Notes: a model not told the origin generated them from the sequence alone. Shown: positions 1 to 7,263, counted from the stretch's first letter. The stretch: DNA of 23,491 nt from Acidobacteriota bacterium (GCA_013817065.1 JACDDJ010000004.1:1-23491); one strand, 5' to 3'. Made by a program: numbers and translations.

Positions 1-1287
1 GAGCGGGGCGACCTAATATCTCCGGCGATGAACATCGCCGGCCCCATTGAAGCGTCAACACGCAGACCGACCTCGTCGGTGCCTCCAAGACATCTCCGGC
101 GATGAACATCGCCGGCCCCATTGAAGCCTCATAGTCCGCGCGATGGCACGCGAGCGCCAACATCTCCGGCGATGAACATCGCCGGCCCCATTGAAGCCGT
201 GTGCCCTCGGCGTAAATCAGCCCTGCTTTTTTGAATCTCCGGCGATGAACATCGCCGGCCCCATTGAAGCTCGGAGACTGAAGCGGGACCAACGACGTCG
301 CCCGACATCTCCGGCGATGAACATCGCCGGCCCCATTGAAGCGCCGCCGTGAGATACGTCGCAAGCTTCGTCGTGAATATCTCCGGCGATGAACATCGCC
401 GGCCCCATTGAAGCGCGGTGTCAGTGACGCTGATGTATTTCGTGTCCAATCTCCGGCGATGAACATCGCCGGCCCCATTGAAGCCCGCAAGCTGTTCGTG
501 TCTGTAGAACCTAGCGAACACGCATCTCCGGCGATGAACATCGCCGGCCCCATTGAAGCAAAAGCAGCGGGAGTATTACGCCCGGACCACCGATGAAATC
601 TCCGGCGATGAACATCGCCGGCCCCATTGAAGCGTGAACCATTGCGTCGTGGTGTCTGCGAGCAGTGATCGCATCTCCGGCGATGAACATCGCGGGCCCC
701 ATTGAAGCCTCCTGAAGAAGATCCCTACTGCGTTCCGGGAGGCCATCTCCGGCGATGAACATCGCCGGCCCCATTGAAGCGCTCGGACGGCAGATAGAAG
801 CCGAGCAACATGCGGAATCTCCGGCGGCGAACATCGCCGGCCCCATTGAAGCGAGCAATGGCCGCTCGACACCCCACTCAAGGAGATGATCTCCGGCGAT
901 GAACATCGCCGGCCCCATTGAAGCAAGTACGTCTTCCACATCGCTGATCGAGCCAACCGAAATCTCCGGCGATGAACATCGCCGGCCCCATTGAAGCTCC
1001 CGGCGAGCGCTGCCAAGTTCGGCCTCGTGGAGCCGATCTCCGGCGATGAACATCGCCGGCCCCATTGAAGCCAGGTGCGATACCCGGGAGATAGCGCCGC
1101 CCAGCGGATCTCCGGCGATGAACATCGCCGGCCCCATTGAAGCCGGTTCATCGGCCGGGGTTTGCTGCAACTGTCGGGATCTCCGGCGATGAACATCGCC
1201 GGCCCCATTGAAGCTAGTGTTTGCCCGTACCGTGACAGGTTAGGTCAGACCATCTCCGGCGATGAACATCGCCGGCCCCATTGAAGC
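1..1287 (+). CRISPR. CRISPR array, 18 repeats of 36 bp, open at the left edge
   Basis: Repeats start at 18, 92, 162, 235, 307, 379, 449, 524, 598, 673, 745, 817, 889, 962, 1036, 1108, 1179 and 1252, each 36 bp. The 17 spacers between them are 34-39 bp and all different; positions 1-17 are the end of a further spacer, so the array continues to the left. The repeat opens with ATCT, carries a perfect 9-bp inverted repeat (CCGGCGATGAACATCGCCGG) and ends in CCCCATTGAAGC. The 3' ATTGAAGC matches the common ATTGAAAC/G repeat terminus that becomes the 8-nt crRNA 5' handle, so transcription is probably on plus, with the leader outside the window. Sixteen repeats are identical; the one at 673 has one substitution and the one at 817 has two. 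No cas gene is in the window, so the subtype is left open; a hairpin repeat with this handle suggests class 1 (type I or III). Confidence 0.97.
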
Positions 1288-1623
1288 TAAGTTCAAAATG
1301 CCGGACTGCGCGATCCTCTCGAAGTGCGCCTTGGCATACACGTCCATGCGGTACTCAGCGGGCGCACGTTGGCGAGCGTGAACCGGCCTTCACGATCGGC
1401 TTCGGCGACGATGCTGCCGCCGAGGAGGGCGCCGTCGGTCCGGGCGGGATTCAGCAACACCGCGTAATCTCCGGCCGGGCGTGCCGGTCGTCGGGTCCAC
1501 CAGCGTTCCACGTATGCGCGCTGTGCCGACGGCCTGTTGCGGCGGCGTCGCGGGTCTCGTCTGCGCTGGCAGCTCAACAATGGCACATCCGAAGAACACC
1601 AGAAGCGAGGTGACTATCCGGCG
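1288..1623 (-). pseudogene. Remnant of exported carboxypeptidase-regulatory-like domain protein
   Basis: Read on minus, the pieces fit one protein only if at least two frameshifts are allowed. First comes a signal peptide (RRIVTSLLVFFGCAIVELPAQ minus its last residue), then GTARIRGTLVDPTTGTP, the usual opening of a carboxypeptidase-regulatory-like (Ig-like) domain in Acidobacteriota. After a frameshift near 1473 follow GDYAVLLNP and EADREGRFTLANV. After another near 1363 come AEYRMDVYAKAHFER and IAQSGILNLA. The reading then enters the last CRISPR repeat directly, so the downstream part is missing. Such domains usually begin surface proteins or TonB-dependent receptors. No clear start codon was found. 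The plus-strand ORFs over this stretch look like shadows. Confidence 0.6.
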
Positions 1624-1861
1624 TCCGATTCCATCACACGAACGATCGCGGCGAACTGCTCGATTGGCTTCAGCCTGTTCGTCGCCTCAACGACTCGATC
1701 GAGGTCATCGCTCGAGCGCACGCGTTCAGAATAAGGACGTCGACATCATTGCGGCGCGTGGCGGCGCCAAGCTGTCCGATCAGATGCAACGGCGCATAGA
1801 AGACGTGCGCTCGGGAGCAGGGTTCAGACACCGCGTCTTGAATGCGTCAGAATGCTTCACC
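1624..1861. other. No supportable gene between remnant and glycosyltransferase
   Basis: An open frame continues on plus into the glycosyltransferase, but its translation here does not resemble the family. A minus reading around 1610-1760 (for example DLDRVVEATNRLKPIEQFA) looks protein-like but is broken by stops and was not recognised. The stretch is probably decayed coding DNA. Confidence 0.35.
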
Positions 1862-3199
1862 GTGCCGATCGTCATCAGCGTTGTGATCCCCGTCTGGCGC
1901 GATAGGGCGTTAGTAATGACGCTGCTCGCCCGAATGCCGGCGAGGCCGGACGTCGAGATCATCGTGGCATGCACGATCGACGAGTACGACGAGTTCACGC
2001 GCGCGGTGGCGGGCCGGACAGGCGTCCGCGCTGTCGTGGGCACCCGCGGCCGCGGTGCGCAGATGAACGCCGGTGCACGTGTGGCGACCGGCGACTGGCT
2101 GCTGTTCCTCCATGCCGACTCCCAACTCCCGCCGGAGGCGTTCGACGAGATCACTTCGCTCTCAATGGATCCTCGTGTTGTCGGCGGATCGTTTCAATTC
2201 GCACTGGACGCCTCCGGCTGGCGGCCCCGCTTCATGGAATGGGGCACCGCGCAGCGGACGCGCTGGTTCGGCCTTCCTTATGGCGATCAGGGGATCTTCG
2301 TGAGACGGCTCGTGTTCGAACGACTCGGCGGCTACCACGAAGCCCCGCTGATGGAAGACGTCGACCTGGTCCGCCGCCTGCGCCGCGCCGGTCGCCTCCA
2401 TCGCTCGCGGTTGAAGGTCGTCACCTCGGCGCGCAGATGGCACCGGGACGGCTGGTTCACACGCATGGGCCGCAACTGGCTGCTCATGATCCTGTATGCG
2501 GCCGGCGTCGAACCTCGCCGGCTGGCGCGCCGCTACGAAGGCCGGCGGCGACGCGTGGTCGCCGTGCTCGCACGCGCGCCGTCGAGCGGCGGAAAGTCGA
2601 GACTCTTTCAATCTCTGGGGATCGAGCCCGACACGTCGCTGACGCACGCGCTGCTGTCCGATACCGTGGCCGCCGTCGAGCGCGTCCACGGAGTAGACCG
2701 GGCCCTGGTGTATACACCGGCCGCCCACCGCGCCGAAATCGAGTCGATCACCTCGCGTCGCTGGACGTGCATCGCACAACCCGACGGCGATCTCGGTGAA
2801 CGGATGGCTGCGGCATTTCACGACCTGCACGCGCTCGGCTACGACGAGATCGTGTTGGTCGGGTCGGATCTGCCGACGCTCCCGCCGGCGCTGATCTCCC
2901 GCGCGCTGCACGCAGCGCGGGGGCGAAGGCCGACGGTCGTGCTCGGGCCGTCCGCTGACGGCGGCTATTACCTGATCGCGTTGCGCCAGCCTCTTGACGG
3001 CTTGTTCCACGGCGTGCCGTGGAGCACCGACGCCGTTTTCGAGAGCACCCGGGCGCGCGCCAGCGCGCTCGGACTCGAGGTGCATCTCATCGACGCGTGG
3101 TATGACGTCGACGACGCCGAGTCCCTGGAGCGCGCCAGCCGCGACGCGGGCGCGTCCCGGGTCGCGGACTGGTGGAACGCCCACCGATCCCGGACCTGA
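1862..3199 (+). CDS. Fused glycosyltransferase (TIGR04283-like) + DUF2064 transferase (TIGR04282-like)
   Basis: A 445-residue protein with two domains. Residues about 1-225 are a family 2 GT-A glycosyltransferase: ISVVIPVW at the start, LLFLHADSQLPP as the metal/nucleotide-sugar region, then GDQGIFVRR and MEDVDLVRRLRRAG. Residues about 226-445 are a DUF2064 nucleotidyltransferase-like domain: VVAVLARAPSSGGKSRL, GSDLPTLPP, GPSADGGYYLIAL and PWSTDAVFEST. These families are known as rSAM/selenodomain-associated transferases 2 and 1 and are commonly separate genes beside ArsS-type radical SAM proteins, which is the case here. The likely role is modification of an arsenosugar or related metabolite in the cytoplasm. 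GTG at 1862 was chosen because family homology begins there; there is no good ribosome binding site and the frame is open back to 1481. The stop lies one base from the convergent flavin-reductase remnant. Confidence 0.85.
   Translation: MPIVISVVIPVWRDRALVMTLLARMPARPDVEIIVACTIDEYDEFTRAVAGRTGVRAVVGTRGRGAQMNAGARVATGDWLLFLHADSQLPPEAFDEITSLSMDPRVVGGSFQFALDASGWRPRFMEWGTAQRTRWFGLPYGDQGIFVRRLVFERLGGYHEAPLMEDVDLVRRLRRAGRLHRSRLKVVTSARRWHRDGWFTRMGRNWLLMILYAAGVEPRRLARRYEGRRRRVVAVLARAPSSGGKSRLFQSLGIEPDTSLTHALLSDTVAAVERVHGVDRALVYTPAAHRAEIESITSRRWTCIAQPDGDLGERMAAAFHDLHALGYDEIVLVGSDLPTLPPALISRALHAARGRRPTVVLGPSADGGYYLIALRQPLDGLFHGVPWSTDAVFESTRARASALGLEVHLIDAWYDVDDAESLERASRDAGASRVADWWNAHRSRT
1873..1901 (+). 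repeat. 29-bp repeat, copy 1 (28/29 match to 14041-14069)
   Basis: This stretch encodes ISVVIPVWR at the start of the glycosyltransferase. It matches 14041-14069 in direct orientation with one mismatch (C versus G at the 19th base). The flanks on both sides differ, so the match is local. Confidence 0.8.
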
Positions 3200-3503
3200 T
3201 CATCGCCGCTTCTCGCCTCTGCCCTCTTTCGGCTTCAGCGTCGCGTCGTCGTTCAGTCCCAGCTTCTGCTGGTGACAGTTACAGGGCCAGACGCAGAGCG
3301 CCATCGACGTCGAGACGCACGCGTTGCAGCTGTGAATCCCGGGCGCGTCCGAACACGTTGCCGAGATCCTCGACGTCCACTTCGCAGTCCTGTGGCAGCC
3401 GCTTGGCCATGCGCAACGCGAACGTGCGCGCTTTCCCGTTCACTCCCGGGCAGTTGTACTGGCGCCGGCCGGATCCCGCGATGATGAGAATTCTAGGGTT
3501 CAT
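3200..3503 (-). pseudogene. Truncated, frameshifted NAD(P)H-dependent flavin-reductase-like gene of the arsenosugar cluster
   Basis: The ATG at 3503-3501 overlaps the arsS stop by 4 bases (ATGA), so it was the next gene of the operon. The product starts RILIIAGSGRRQYNCPGVNG and continues GKARTFALRMAKRLP and VDVEDLGNVFGRA, a flavodoxin-like fold N-terminus of the NADPH-dependent FMN reductase group. Near 3350 the frame fails: the primary frame stops at about 3279, while the neighbouring frame carries the family-like Cys-rich continuation HSCNACVSTSMALCVWPCNC and ends at a TGA at 3202-3200. Even with the shift corrected, only about 100 residues remain; from memory, complete relatives are about twice as long, so the C-terminal half is lost. 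It ends against the convergent transferase gene. The family assignment rests on motif memory, not a search. Confidence 0.65.
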
Positions 3504-4546
3504 GCAGTGATCCCGCCACAACTCGACCCGGCGCCGGCCGTGCAGCCGAAGCAGTGCGGGCCGACGACAATTTCCCGCTCGGCGAGGAGCGAAGCACTGA
3601 AGTCGCGGATGTGCGCCGCGCGGCGTTCGCTGACTTCGAGCTCGAGCATCTGGTTGAAGTCGCAGTCGAACAGCCGACCATCCCACCCGACCGACACCAT
3701 CGACCGGCACATCACCCCCGCTGCCGCGGCTGGATTGAAGGCTGTGACCAGGCGTGCCATATACCCTTCCAGGTTGCCTGACTCGATCAGCCAGTCCAGG
3801 TATCGGCTGATCGGCATGTTCGTCAGGCAGAACAACGCGTCGAAGCGGACGTCGTAGCGCCGAAGCATCTCCTTCTTCCACTCCGCTTCGAGCGACGCCT
3901 GCCCCCCCGGCAGAAAGGCGCCGACGGGATTGGTGACGAGTACGAGGCGCAGACCGCTTCCCGGCATCCCGTAGCCGACCGCGTTCAGGCGGCGGAGGGC
4001 CGCCACTGACTTCTCGAATACTCCCGCGCCTCGCTGGGCGTCGGTGCCGGGCGCGCGGTAGTGTGGCAGTGAGCAGATCAGCTCGACCCGATGCGCGGCA
4101 AAGAAGGCGGGAAGGTCGGCATGGGAAGGGGTCAGCAGGATCGTCAGGTTGCAGCGATCGATGACGTGTCTGCCGCGCAGCACGCACTCGCGCACCAGCC
4201 ATCGAAAATCGGGATTCATCTCCGGCGCCCCGCCGGTGATATCGACGGTCGGAATCGACGACGCGTCGAGCGCACGCAGGCACAGCGCCATCGTCTCGCG
4301 CGACATGGATTCACGGCGATCGGGTCCGGCATCGACGTGGCAGTGCCGGCAGGTCTGGTTGCAGACCTTCCCGACGTTGATCTGGAGAACGTCGATCGTT
4401 CGCGCAAGAAGCGGGCTGAGCCCGGCGGGTGCGAGCGCGTCGTCGAAGACGCGGGCGACCGGGATCCTGCCCAGGATGCGCAGTTGTTCGGCGGCGCTCG
4501 AGAGCGGCGAGCGGGCCTGCGAGAGTGTCAGCACGCGGCCGGCCAT
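3500..4546 (-). CDS. arsS: Arsenosugar biosynthesis radical SAM protein ArsS
   Basis: A 348-residue radical SAM enzyme. The cluster-binding motif CNQTCRHC (Cys62, Cys66, Cys69) is followed by the SAM-contacting region VDITGGAPEMNP. The C-terminal DUF3641-type part ends in a Cys-rich tail, CFGCTAGAGSSCGGITA. Members of this family (TIGR04167) sometimes carry selenocysteine in this tail; here the position is Cys343 and the reading ends at an ordinary TGA. ArsS is thought to transfer the deoxyadenosyl radical onto methylated arsenic to make the arsenosugar skeleton. The ATG at 4546 was chosen because it overlaps the upstream stop by one base (TGATG); a GTG three bases earlier is possible. Translational coupling on both sides indicates an operon with the peroxidase-like gene and the flavin-reductase remnant. 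Confidence 0.9.
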   Translation of the reverse strand: MAGRVLTLSQARSPLSSAAEQLRILGRIPVARVFDDALAPAGLSPLLARTIDVLQINVGKVCNQTCRHCHVDAGPDRRESMSRETMALCLRALDASSIPTVDITGGAPEMNPDFRWLVRECVLRGRHVIDRCNLTILLTPSHADLPAFFAAHRVELICSLPHYRAPGTDAQRGAGVFEKSVAALRRLNAVGYGMPGSGLRLVLVTNPVGAFLPGGQASLEAEWKKEMLRRYDVRFDALFCLTNMPISRYLDWLIESGNLEGYMARLVTAFNPAAAAGVMCRSMVSVGWDGRLFDCDFNQMLELEVSERRAAHIRDFSASLLAEREIVVGPHCFGCTAGAGSSCGGITA

Positions 4547-4881
4547 CACATACCCAGCGTCGTTGCGTGGGCCCGCATCTGCAGGCCGTGCACCAGCGAC
4601 GCGCCGCCGCGGATGGCTGCAGAGACGTGCACGGCTTCCGTCATCTGATCGAGATCGGCCCCCTTCTCGAGCGCGTCCCGAGTGTAGGCATCAATGCAGT
4701 ACGGACACTGAACGGCGTGCGCGACGCCGAGCGCGATGAGCGACTTTTCCCTTGCCGACAGCGCCCCGTCAGCAAAGACCGCCGCGTACCATTCGAAGAA
4801 CTTCGCCGAAAGATCGGGGCAGTTTTTGCCTATTTCAGGAAACCTGGCGAGGTCGCCTTTGTCGTAGTAGGGATCGCTCAT
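4546..4881 (-). CDS. Arsenosugar biosynthesis-associated peroxidase-like protein (AhpD/CMD family)
   Basis: A small carboxymuconolactone decarboxylase/AhpD-fold protein of 111 residues. It has the redox pair CPYC in VAHAVQCPYCIDAYT, followed by ALEKGADLDQMTEAVHV and a helix rich in Ala/Gly. The start YYDKGDLARFPEIGK matches the arsenosugar-associated subgroup (TIGR04169) that sits next to ArsS. I chose the ATG at 4881 because GGAG lies just upstream and family homology starts there; an in-frame ATG at 4920 would add 13 residues. It is the first gene of the minus operon, and its stop overlaps the arsS start. It probably protects or regenerates a thiol or peroxide-sensitive step in the pathway; the exact reaction is unknown. 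It is cytoplasmic, with no signal peptide. Confidence 0.85.
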   Translation of the reverse strand: MSDPYYDKGDLARFPEIGKNCPDLSAKFFEWYAAVFADGALSAREKSLIALGVAHAVQCPYCIDAYTRDALEKGADLDQMTEAVHVSAAIRGGASLVHGLQMRAHATTLGM

Positions 4882-5000
4882 CTGTTCTCCGAGGCTTTCG
4901 TTGCCGAATGTCGCGGCCATTGTCCCGCGTGACCCGTCCCGCTGAATGTGGCAAGAACTGGACCGCGAGACGAATCAGCAGTGCCGCCGTTACCATCATT

Positions 5001-5030
5001 TTGTCGTCATACCTGTTGTCGTCATATCTG
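5001..5030. promoter_or_regulatory. Tandem 15-bp direct repeat in divergent intergenic region (candidate operator)
   Basis: TTGTCGTCATACCTG at 5001-5015 is followed immediately by TTGTCGTCATATCTG at 5016-5030 (14/15 identical). It lies in the roughly 290-bp gap between the divergently transcribed arsenosugar operon and the ferritin-like gene, a natural place for a shared regulator site. A 15-bp period is not a whole helical turn, so head-to-tail binding on one face is not guaranteed. No regulator gene is adjacent. Confidence 0.4.
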
Positions 5031-5207
5031 CGTTATCGCTTGCTGCGCGTTGAGAACCCTTGCCACGCGCATTTATTCCCGACGGGCCTGGTCAATCCGC
5101 GGGCTCTCTTCGTGCGTATCTTGATAGGCCGTATGTAATGCCGATCAATGGGGCCGCCAACGGCTGAGGCGGCACTGGCAAACGTAGGAACAACGAGGAG
5201 ATGCACA

Positions 5208-5909
5208 ATGTCAAAAGCAGTTCAGGCAGATCGTTCCATTGCGGGTGAGAGAGGCGAAGCGGTCAGGCCGGAAGTCACGCGTCGCAACTTCTTGTCCCAG
5301 GGAGCCGTCCTCACATCCGCAGCCGCGCTGGCAGGGCCGGCTGTACTGTGGCCTTCCCGGGCCGAAGCCCAGGGATTCGGTGGCAATCAGACGCGCCTCA
5401 ATTTTCAGGACATTCAACGGCACGAGAATGATCACGTCCGATTCCTGGTCAATGCCCTCGGCGCTGCGGCCCGTCCCAAGCCAACCTTCCAGGGCCTGCT
5501 TCAGTCGAATTTCAGAGCGTTCTTCAAGGTGTCTCAGGACCTCGAGAATACGGGCGTCGGCGCGTACCTCGGTGCGGCGCCGGCGATCTTCAGTCCGCAG
5601 ATCCTCGCTGCGGCAGGATCGATCGCGCTGATCGAAGGCCGCCACGCCGGTTGGCTCAACACGCTCGTGAACGCGAGGCTGACGGTGAACGTGTTTGGAG
5701 AGGAACAGAGCTTCGAGCGTCCCCTGACCCCAGCCGAAGTACGTGCGCTCGCGGGACCGTTCATTGCCAGTCTGAACGGCGGTCCGCCTGTGGACTACGA
5801 TCCAGCTCCCAGCCCGGCGAATGACATCGCCATCCTGAACTTCGCCCTGGCGCTGGAGTATCTGGAAGCGGAGTTTTACAACCTCAACGTCGATCTGTTC
5901 GCCAAATAG
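5208..5909 (+). CDS. Tat-exported ferritin-like domain protein
   Basis: A 233-residue protein. The N-terminus has a twin-arginine signal, TRRNFLSQG (Arg25-Arg26), then a hydrophobic stretch and a probable cleavage site near AEAQ (residue 55). The mature part carries a ferritin-like four-helix signature: HENDHVRFL with possible metal ligands around residues 71-75, IALIEGRHAGWLN, and a C-terminal helix with NFALALEYLEAEFYNLN. This is typical of the PF13668-type ferritin-like proteins related to desiccation-associated proteins. Folded export by Tat suggests a metal is bound before export. The start is set by GAGGAG a few bases upstream of the ATG at 5208; an upstream in-frame ATG at 5148 is less likely. 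Its neighbours downstream are also exported proteins linked to oxidation. The function (iron storage or peroxide detoxification) is inferred. Confidence 0.85.
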   Translation: MSKAVQADRSIAGERGEAVRPEVTRRNFLSQGAVLTSAAALAGPAVLWPSRAEAQGFGGNQTRLNFQDIQRHENDHVRFLVNALGAAARPKPTFQGLLQSNFRAFFKVSQDLENTGVGAYLGAAPAIFSPQILAAAGSIALIEGRHAGWLNTLVNARLTVNVFGEEQSFERPLTPAEVRALAGPFIASLNGGPPVDYDPAPSPANDIAILNFALALEYLEAEFYNLNVDLFAK

Positions 5910-6072
5910 CGACCACACGATCTGCCCCCAGACGGCGGGACACTTTCGTGATGATCTCGCGACCCCCGCGTGACGCCAGTGATGTAGGTTGGAAGAAGCT
6001 GGGCTGAGTTACAGGACGGGCGGGTCCGATTTCAGGTTACTGATACTTGTTTCCAGCTGAGGAGAACACGAG

Positions 6073-6567
6073 ATGAGAAAAGTACTTTGCGGGATGTGTA
6101 TGGCCACGATGTTCGGTATTGGCGCGGGCGTAGCCGCGCAGTCCGACTCGATGGCCAAAGATCAGATGGGTAAGAAAGACATGAAGCCGGTGAGCGTATC
6201 GGGCTGTGTGACGGCCGGCATGGATGCAGGGAAATACATGCTGACCAACGCCATGATGATGAAGCCTGGCATGAAGGCCAAGGACAGCATGGGCAAGGAC
6301 ATGGAGAAGGATCAGTCGATGAAGCCGGGGATGGCCGGTGACCACATGATGATGTCCTACGAGCTGATCGGCGGCAGCGATCTGAAGGCGCATCTGGGCC
6401 ACAAGGTGGAAGTGATGGGCACCCTGTCGAAGTCCGACATGGATCACATGGCGAAAATGGACAAGATGGACAAAATGGCCAAAGACAAGATGATGGCCGA
6501 CAAAGACATGAAGGCCATGAAGCTCAACGTAACCTCCGTCAAGATGACGTCAGCGACCTGTTCCTAG
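6073..6567 (+). CDS. Secreted methionine-rich protein (copy 1)
   Basis: A 164-residue protein with 31 Met (about 19%), also rich in Lys and Asp. A signal peptide (MRKVLCGMCMATMFGIGAG, cut near VAAQ) precedes a mature chain with repeated MxxM, KDM and DKM units, including HMAKMDKMDKMAKDKMM near the C-terminus. Between the Met-rich parts is an OB-fold-like core reminiscent of DUF5818-type proteins: VSGCVTAG, KYMLTNA, SYELIGGSDLKAHLGHKVEV and KLNVTSVKM. The start follows GAGGAGA. The protein could bind copper through Met ligands or act as an oxidant sink; both are inference. It lies upstream of msrB and msrA and downstream of a ferritin-like gene. A close paralogue is at 19333, where even the sequence before the ATG is alike. 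Confidence 0.85.
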   Translation: MRKVLCGMCMATMFGIGAGVAAQSDSMAKDQMGKKDMKPVSVSGCVTAGMDAGKYMLTNAMMMKPGMKAKDSMGKDMEKDQSMKPGMAGDHMMMSYELIGGSDLKAHLGHKVEVMGTLSKSDMDHMAKMDKMDKMAKDKMMADKDMKAMKLNVTSVKMTSATCS

Positions 6568-6574
6568 CTACGGC

Positions 6575-6610
6575 GCATCGGCCGCGAGCGCTCGGGCTCG
6601 GGGCCGATGC
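6575..6610 (+). terminator. Strong hairpin just after Met-rich gene 1
   Basis: GCATCGGCC (6575-6583) pairs perfectly with GGCCGATGC (6602-6610), with an inner 5-bp helix CGAGC/GCTCG (6585-6589 with 6596-6600). It begins 7 bases after the stop codon. There is no T-tract, so it may be a processing or stability hairpin rather than a Rho-independent terminator. Confidence 0.45.
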
Positions 6611-6754
6611 CATCCACGTTTTCCGGCATGTGCAAAACGAGGTGTTTCAAGGGCACCGGGCCTCAGGGACGTCGCGGCGGCATTCACGTCCGGCTCACGG
6701 GCTCTCGGCCGCTTCCTTCCACGTTTTCCAGCCTGTGGACGGAGGTATTTCATG
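6594..6754 (+). repeat. Imperfect direct repeat of about 57 bp covering the msrB leader
   Basis: Copy 1 (6594-6651) and copy 2 (6699-6754) share GGGCTC, GGCCG, then TCCACGTTTTCC, TGTG, and a GAGGT-TTTCA ending. Copy 2 contains the true ribosome binding site GGAGGT and the ATG of msrB; copy 1 has the degenerate counterpart GAGGTGTTTCAAG with no start codon. The first copy overlaps the hairpin after the Met-rich gene. Confidence 0.6.
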
Positions 6755-7261
6755 CAACGACGTCTATTTCTCGCGGCCTCGGTGGCGTTTTTACCGTTGG
6801 CGCTGATTGGGTGCGCGACGGGTGCCGACGAGCTTCTCGATCAAGGAAGCACCTCGGAACGCTTTGAGGTGACCAGGACGGAAGCGGAATGGCGCAAGCT
6901 CCTGACACCCGACCAGTTTCGTGTTCTGCGGAAACACGACACCGAGCGCCCGGGATCAAGTCGTCTGAACGACGAGCACCGCTCGGGGTTGTATCACTGC
7001 GCCGGGTGTGATCTTCCGGTCTACTCGTCGACCGCCAAGTTCGAAAGTGGCACCGGCTGGCCCAGCTTCACAGCGCCCCTCGAGAACGCCGTCGGCACGT
7101 CCGTCGATCGAAGTCTGTTCGGCGAACGGATCGAGGTGCATTGCCGCCGCTGCGGTGGTCACCTGGGGCATGTGTTCGACGATGGCCCCAAGCCGACCGG
7201 AAAGCGGTACTGCATGAACGGCGCGGCCATGGTGTTCAAACCGGCGACCGAGGGGCTGTGA
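6752..7261 (+). CDS. msrB: Exported peptide-methionine (R)-S-oxide reductase MsrB
   Basis: A 169-residue MsrB that reduces the R-epimer of methionine sulfoxide. The N-terminus MQRRLFLAASVAFLPLALIG followed by Cys21 looks like a lipoprotein signal (LIGC), so the enzyme is probably anchored outside the cytoplasm. The zinc ligands are Cys83/Cys86 (CAGC) and Cys131/Cys134 (CRRC, followed by GGHLGHVFDDGP). The catalytic Cys154 is in KRYCMNGAAM, a slight variant of the usual RYCINSAAL. GTGWPSF is also conserved. GGAGGT lies 5 bases before the ATG. The gene ends 2 bases before the msrA ATG, so the two are translationally coupled. The Met-rich protein upstream is a plausible substrate. Confidence 0.93.
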   Translation: MQRRLFLAASVAFLPLALIGCATGADELLDQGSTSERFEVTRTEAEWRKLLTPDQFRVLRKHDTERPGSSRLNDEHRSGLYHCAGCDLPVYSSTAKFESGTGWPSFTAPLENAVGTSVDRSLFGERIEVHCRRCGGHLGHVFDDGPKPTGKRYCMNGAAMVFKPATEGL

Positions 7262-7263
7262 CG

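Noticed and set aside
129..1208. Long open readings on both strands across the first 1.2 kb with repeated MGPAMFIAGD or LQWGRRCSSPE units
   Set aside because: They are translations of the CRISPR repeat in different frames; the spacers between give unrelated residues. Not proteins.
1466..1490. ATCTCCGGC at 1467, like the first bases of the CRISPR repeat
   Set aside because: Only 9 bases match and the rest of the repeat is absent; the stretch is coding in the carboxypeptidase-regulatory-like remnant.
2162..3184. 340-residue open reading on minus opposite the transferase fusion
   Set aside because: Shadow of a GC-rich gene; its translation has no family-like motifs, whereas the plus strand has many.
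3490..3505. TGA at the end of arsS as a possible selenocysteine codon
   Set aside because: The frame beyond it (TLEFSSS-like) gives no family sequence, the tail is already complete with Cys, and the TGA is part of an ATGA overlap with the next gene.
3279..4283. 334-residue minus reading overlapping arsS in another frame
   Set aside because: Only its last part (from 3503 down) is meaningful, as the start of the flavin-reductase remnant; the rest is a shadow of arsS.
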